64,000 nt of DNA from Cyclobacteriaceae bacterium (GTDB taxonomy: Bacteria > Bacteroidota > Bacteroidia > Cytophagales > Cyclobacteriaceae): positions 1 through 64,000 of the forward strand of contig JANXYC010000046.1 of the NCBI GenBank assembly GCA_025350305.1, in the 5' to 3' direction. The notes below the pieces were generated by a model. It worked only from the letters and a program-made list of their open reading frames with translations. It searched no databases and was not told where the DNA came from. Made by a program: the position numbers and the translations under genes. Positions 60,386 to 64,000 of the stretch are shown piece after piece (position 1 is the first letter of the stretch; each line of letters begins with the position of its first letter).

Positions 60386-61738
60386 ATGAAAGGATTGATG
60401 AAAACACTTTGGTTAGCAATCGGGTTGATTATTGTTTCCAATGCTAATAGCCAGACCTTGCGTGATTTGCTGAAGCAGGCGGAATCTAACTTTCCGGTAC
60501 TAAAGGCCAAAGCCTTTGAAGTACAGGCCGGGCAAAGCAATGTGATATCTGCAAAAAATGAGTCGCTCCCTACCCTTGATGCATCTTATCAGGTTAACTA
60601 TGCCACGTACAACAACATCACGGGCATGGCATTGACTCAATTCTTTATGCCGATCAGTGGGCCGCCATCAGCAGATAATACCTACGGAGGAGCATTTGGG
60701 AGCGCTGCAAGCTTATTACTGAATTGGGAACCTTTTACATTCGGTCAGCGCAGAGCCCATATCGATATAGCCAAAGCCAATCTGAAATACAACGAGGCGG
60801 ATGCGCTGCAGGAGATTTTTAAGCACCAGGTTAATGTAATCCGTACTTACCTTGATGTACTAATGGCTCATGAACTGCTGAAGGTCTATGTCAAGAACTT
60901 TGAACGTTCAAAAGAGAATGTCAGAGTAGTTCACACCCTGACAATAAGTGGCTTGCGACCGGGAGTTGATACCGCACTATTCAGCGCTGAATTATCACGT
61001 GCAAAGATCGAACTGCTGAACTACAGGAAGTATCTTGAAACTCAGAGAGCCGGGTTGACAGAACTGCTAGCCAGCGAAACACTGGCCTATACTTCTGACA
61101 GCAGTTATTTCCACACTCTTCCATTATTTCCCGCAGACACTACATCTTCAATTCATCCGTTGATAAATCTTTCGAAAAGCAAACTTGAGATCAACTTGTA
61201 TCAACGAACATCTGTACAGCGATCCATGTATCCCAAGCTGGCAGCATGGGGTACAGGCTATGCACGAGGTTCAGGAATCCATTACGATGGTTCTGTCAAT
61301 TCAAAAGATGGATTGTCGTTCAATCGATACAACTATGGGGTTGGGCTTCAACTTAGTGTTCCCCTCTTGCGCTTTGTGGATGTACGCAATCAGCTTCACC
61401 AACAAAATGCAATTATCAACGCTCAAAATGAGAGATTAAATCAAGTAAAACTCGAGTTGAATAAGCAGCGAACAGTTGCTGATCTCACACTAGGGAATTC
61501 ACTTGAAATCGCTAAAGAAAGCCCAGTATTTTATCATTCAGCAGAATTTGCATTCCGCTCTTTATTAACGCGGTATAATTCAGGCCTTACCAATTACGCT
61601 GACCTGATCCAGGCTCAATATGGTCTTGTAAAAGCAGAAACTGATTTAAAGAAATCGTACCTCGAATGCTGGAAGGCCTTGTTGTACGAGGCAGCGGTTC
61701 AAGGTGATCTCAATGTATTTTTAAACCAGGTTAAGTAA
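60386..61738 (+). CDS. TolC-family outer membrane efflux protein
   Basis: 450 residues with a Sec signal (cleaved near NANSQ, about 22). Two OEP halves with long helices (LRDLLKQAESNFPVLKAKAFEV; RAHIDIAKANLKYNEADAL; LLTRYNSGLTNYADLIQAQYGLV). Forms the outer-membrane channel of a tripartite pump; the RND gene follows after 6 bases. The periplasmic adaptor is not within the window and probably lies past the right edge. Confidence 0.88.
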   Translation: MKGLMKTLWLAIGLIIVSNANSQTLRDLLKQAESNFPVLKAKAFEVQAGQSNVISAKNESLPTLDASYQVNYATYNNITGMALTQFFMPISGPPSADNTYGGAFGSAASLLLNWEPFTFGQRRAHIDIAKANLKYNEADALQEIFKHQVNVIRTYLDVLMAHELLKVYVKNFERSKENVRVVHTLTISGLRPGVDTALFSAELSRAKIELLNYRKYLETQRAGLTELLASETLAYTSDSSYFHTLPLFPADTTSSIHPLINLSKSKLEINLYQRTSVQRSMYPKLAAWGTGYARGSGIHYDGSVNSKDGLSFNRYNYGVGLQLSVPLLRFVDVRNQLHQQNAIINAQNERLNQVKLELNKQRTVADLTLGNSLEIAKESPVFYHSAEFAFRSLLTRYNSGLTNYADLIQAQYGLVKAETDLKKSYLECWKALLYEAAVQGDLNVFLNQVK

Positions 61739-61744
61739 GAAAGG

Positions 61745-64000
61745 ATGAACCTTATTCAAAGCGCCTTACGTAAACCCACCACTGTTGTGGTCGTCATCAT
61801 TGCGATCCTCTTCTTTTCCACATTGGCAATTCGTAATTCGAAGATTGACATTTTTCCACAATTGGGGTTGCCCACGATTTTCGTAGCTCAAACATATGGT
61901 GGACTTTCTCCGCAACAAATGGAAGGGTTCATTACTTCGTACTATGAATACCATTTCTTGTACATCACCGGGATCAAGTATGTTGAAAGTAAATCCATAC
62001 AAGGTGTTTCACTCATTAAATTACAATTCCATGAAGGCACCGACATGGCGAATGCGATGGCTGAAACAGTTTCGTATGCAAACCGGGCCCGTTCCTTTAT
62101 GCCACCGGGCACGTTGCCTCCATTTATCATGCGCTATGACGCGGGCTCCGTCCCTGTAGGTCAATTGGTGTTTAGCAGTGAAACCAAATCATTAGATGAA
62201 ATACAGGATCTGGCGCTGTTTAAGGTACGTCCAATGTTTGCCTCTTTACCGGGTGTCTCAGCGCCGCCTCCTTTTGGAGGAAATCAAAGAACAATTCTAA
62301 TAAAAGCTGATCCCGAACGGATGAGAAGCTATGGCCTTACACCAGATGAATTGGTCACAGCCATTGCGAAGAACAATACAATCTCACCGGCAGGGAATAT
62401 CCGCGTTGGAGACTTTACATTGATCACACCCTCCAATAGCGTAGTCGATAATTTTAAAGAACTTGAAACGATACCATTAAAATTGGGAACAGGTGCTTCA
62501 ATTTATGTTCGCGATGTGGCTGGTATAGAGAATGGAGCGGACGTGACTACGGGCTATGCGTTGATAAACGGAAAACGCTCTGTTTATATTCCGGTAACGA
62601 AGCGGACAGATGCTTCTACGTGGGATGTGGTGAAGGAGATCAAAAAAGCCTTGCCGGATATGCAAGCCGCTGTTCCTGATGACATAAAGGTGTCGTATGA
62701 ATTTGATCAGTCAGGCTACGTGAGTAATTCTTTGCTCAGTCTCTTATTTGAGGGAGGGTTGGGAGCAATACTTACGGGTCTGATGGTGCTGTTTTTTTTG
62801 GGTGACAGACGGAGTGCATTGATTGTTGTACTTACAATACCGTTGGCCCTGCTTTCCGCTGTGGTATTCCTCTATTTGGCTAATCAAACCATTAACATAA
62901 TGACATTGGGAGGATTGGCCCTTGCTGTGGGTATTTTAGTGGACGAAGCCACAGTTACAATTGAAAACATTCACCATCACCAGGAGAACGGTAAGCCCAA
63001 AGCAAAAGCAATTATTGATGCCTGCAATGAAATTGCTTTACCAAAACTTCTGATCCTTCTAAGTGTTCTTGCCGTTTTTGTGCCCTCCCTTTTTATGACC
63101 GGGGTACCAAGAGCTATGTTCCTTCCGCTGTCACTTGCTGTTGGTTTTGCAATGATATCGTCATTTCTTCTATCACAAACTTTTGTTCCTGTGATTTCTA
63201 ACTGGATATTGAAAAAAGAATTTAGAAGCAATAATTCAAGATTTGAGCGTTTCAAAGGACGGTTTGCCCGTTTATCAGTCAAGCTCTCAGGTAAGGCAAA
63301 GTTTTTTATTCCGGTCTATTTGATCGCGTCTTTAGCAATCGCTCTTCTGTCGTACCAATTCATGGGAACAGAAATATTTCCGAAAGTAGATGCCGGCCAG
63401 TTTCAAATGCGGCTGCGAATGCAAACCGGCACTCGCATTGAAAGGACCGAAGATGCTACGAAAGATATTTTAAAGATCGTGGATAGCTTGGCAGGGAAAG
63501 GGAATGTAGCTATTACATCCTCATTTGCAGGCTTACAACCTCCAACCTATGCTATCAATTCTATCTTTTTGTGGACAAGCGGCCCACATGAAGCGGTTAT
63601 AAAAGCAAATCTGAAAAAAAATTCGGGTGTCCGGTTAGATCATTTTAAGGAGCAGTTGCGCAGCACAATCAAAAGAAAACACCCGTCTGTTATTGTTTCC
63701 TTCGAACCTGCTGATCTTGTTGACCAGGTAATGAGTTTGGGTACGAATACACCAATAGAGGTTGCTGTACAGGGTAGAGATCTGGCACAAGGCCGGGCGT
63801 ACGCAGAGAAAGTGAAAAAACAATTGGAAAGGATTCCCTACATGCGGGATGTTCAGTTTGGCCTTCCGTTAGACTATCCAAGTTTGCAAATCGATTATGA
63901 CCGGCTCCGCACCGGCCAAATGGGACTGACTGTCGACCAGGCAGCTAAATCCGTGCTGGCGGGGACTTCTTCAAGCCGGCTAACTCAGCCGGTGTACTGG
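61745..64000 (+). CDS. RND efflux transporter, permease subunit (partial)
   Basis: The frame is open from ATG 61745 to the window edge (752 codons; full-length members are about 1000-1050). Starts MNLIQSALRKPTTVVVVIIAIL with the first membrane helix, FPQLGLPTIFV near residue 38, periplasmic porter domains, and the TM4 proton-relay motif GILVDEATVTIENI (Asp and Glu near 400). AcrB/HAE-like rather than the heavy-metal type is suggested by single Asp in TM4 but is not certain. Co-transcribed with the TolC gene. Confidence 0.9.
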   Translation, partial: MNLIQSALRKPTTVVVVIIAILFFSTLAIRNSKIDIFPQLGLPTIFVAQTYGGLSPQQMEGFITSYYEYHFLYITGIKYVESKSIQGVSLIKLQFHEGTDMANAMAETVSYANRARSFMPPGTLPPFIMRYDAGSVPVGQLVFSSETKSLDEIQDLALFKVRPMFASLPGVSAPPPFGGNQRTILIKADPERMRSYGLTPDELVTAIAKNNTISPAGNIRVGDFTLITPSNSVVDNFKELETIPLKLGTGASIYVRDVAGIENGADVTTGYALINGKRSVYIPVTKRTDASTWDVVKEIKKALPDMQAAVPDDIKVSYEFDQSGYVSNSLLSLLFEGGLGAILTGLMVLFFLGDRRSALIVVLTIPLALLSAVVFLYLANQTINIMTLGGLALAVGILVDEATVTIENIHHHQENGKPKAKAIIDACNEIALPKLLILLSVLAVFVPSLFMTGVPRAMFLPLSLAVGFAMISSFLLSQTFVPVISNWILKKEFRSNNSRFERFKGRFARLSVKLSGKAKFFIPVYLIASLAIALLSYQFMGTEIFPKVDAGQFQMRLRMQTGTRIERTEDATKDILKIVDSLAGKGNVAITSSFAGLQPPTYAINSIFLWTSGPHEAVIKANLKKNSGVRLDHFKEQLRSTIKRKHPSVIVSFEPADLVDQVMSLGTNTPIEVAVQGRDLAQGRAYAEKVKKQLERIPYMRDVQFGLPLDYPSLQIDYDRLRTGQMGLTVDQAAKSVLAGTSSSRLTQPVYW

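Overview
The window looks like a chromosomal segment of a Bacteroidota bacterium, probably a member of Cytophagales. The evidence is gene content (obg-adk-hpt and grpE neighbourhood, GH109 and GH20 enzymes, DUF4097-type surface proteins behind an ECF sigma factor, an isoquinoline-oxidoreductase-like molybdoenzyme), promoters that fit the Bacteroidota TTG / TAnnTTTG consensus, and many short intergenic palindromes and iterated words typical of this phylum. Taxonomy is inference; no rRNA is present.

Layout. 1-5.7 kb: grpE, obg, adk, hpt, a GH109-type oxidoreductase and an M42 peptidase, all on the minus strand, with a truncated higB remnant wedged against the end of obg. 5.8-12.1 kb: a GMC oxidoreductase with its small subunit, a secreted metallo-beta-lactamase-fold enzyme, and a scattered alkylation-repair set (Ada/Ogt-like, a PF09859-type 2OG-Fe(II) oxygenase, AlkA). 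12.4-16.2 kb: ECF sigma factor, HEAT-repeat anti-sigma and three DUF4097-like exported proteins. 16.5-30.8 kb: an accessory region with many toxin-antitoxin and defence-type genes, several broken: a GHKL ATPase fused in frame to the tail of a cytochrome c dehydrogenase, an AbiE pair, a tRNA-Pro followed by a GIY-YIG gene between two copies of a covarying palindromic element, an orphan HTH antitoxin, two PIN toxin-antitoxin pairs, a SWIM protein, and a TPR protein next to a frameshifted protein kinase. 30.8-37.6 kb: GH20 hexosaminidase, then a molybdenum hydroxylase cluster (IorA/IorB-like subunits, cytochrome c, esterase, MocA-like cytidylyltransferase). 38-42.2 kb: glucan phosphorylase, tRNA-Lys, small exported proteins. 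42.3-55.9 kb: complete isoleucine-valine-leucine biosynthesis in two operons (ilvE-D-B-N-C-A and leuC-D-B-A), interrupted by a HAD phosphatase and an OsmC protein. 55.9-64 kb: polymer/glycan glycosyltransferases, a SET protein, and a TolC-RND efflux system that runs off the right edge.

The clearest regulatory observation is at the ilv operon: a leader peptide with nine consecutive Val/Leu/Ile codons precedes a strong terminator and a plausible antiterminator, i.e. classical transcription attenuation. The leu operon shares a promoter-proximal block of about 40 bases and an identical 16-mer before its start codon, but has no leader peptide I can see. The two most unusual structures are the chimeric ATPase/cytochrome ORF at 16.5-19.2 kb and the tRNA-adjacent palindromic element family, whose copies differ by compensatory changes and bracket a small GIY-YIG nuclease gene; one family member is read in frame inside a protein-coding gene.
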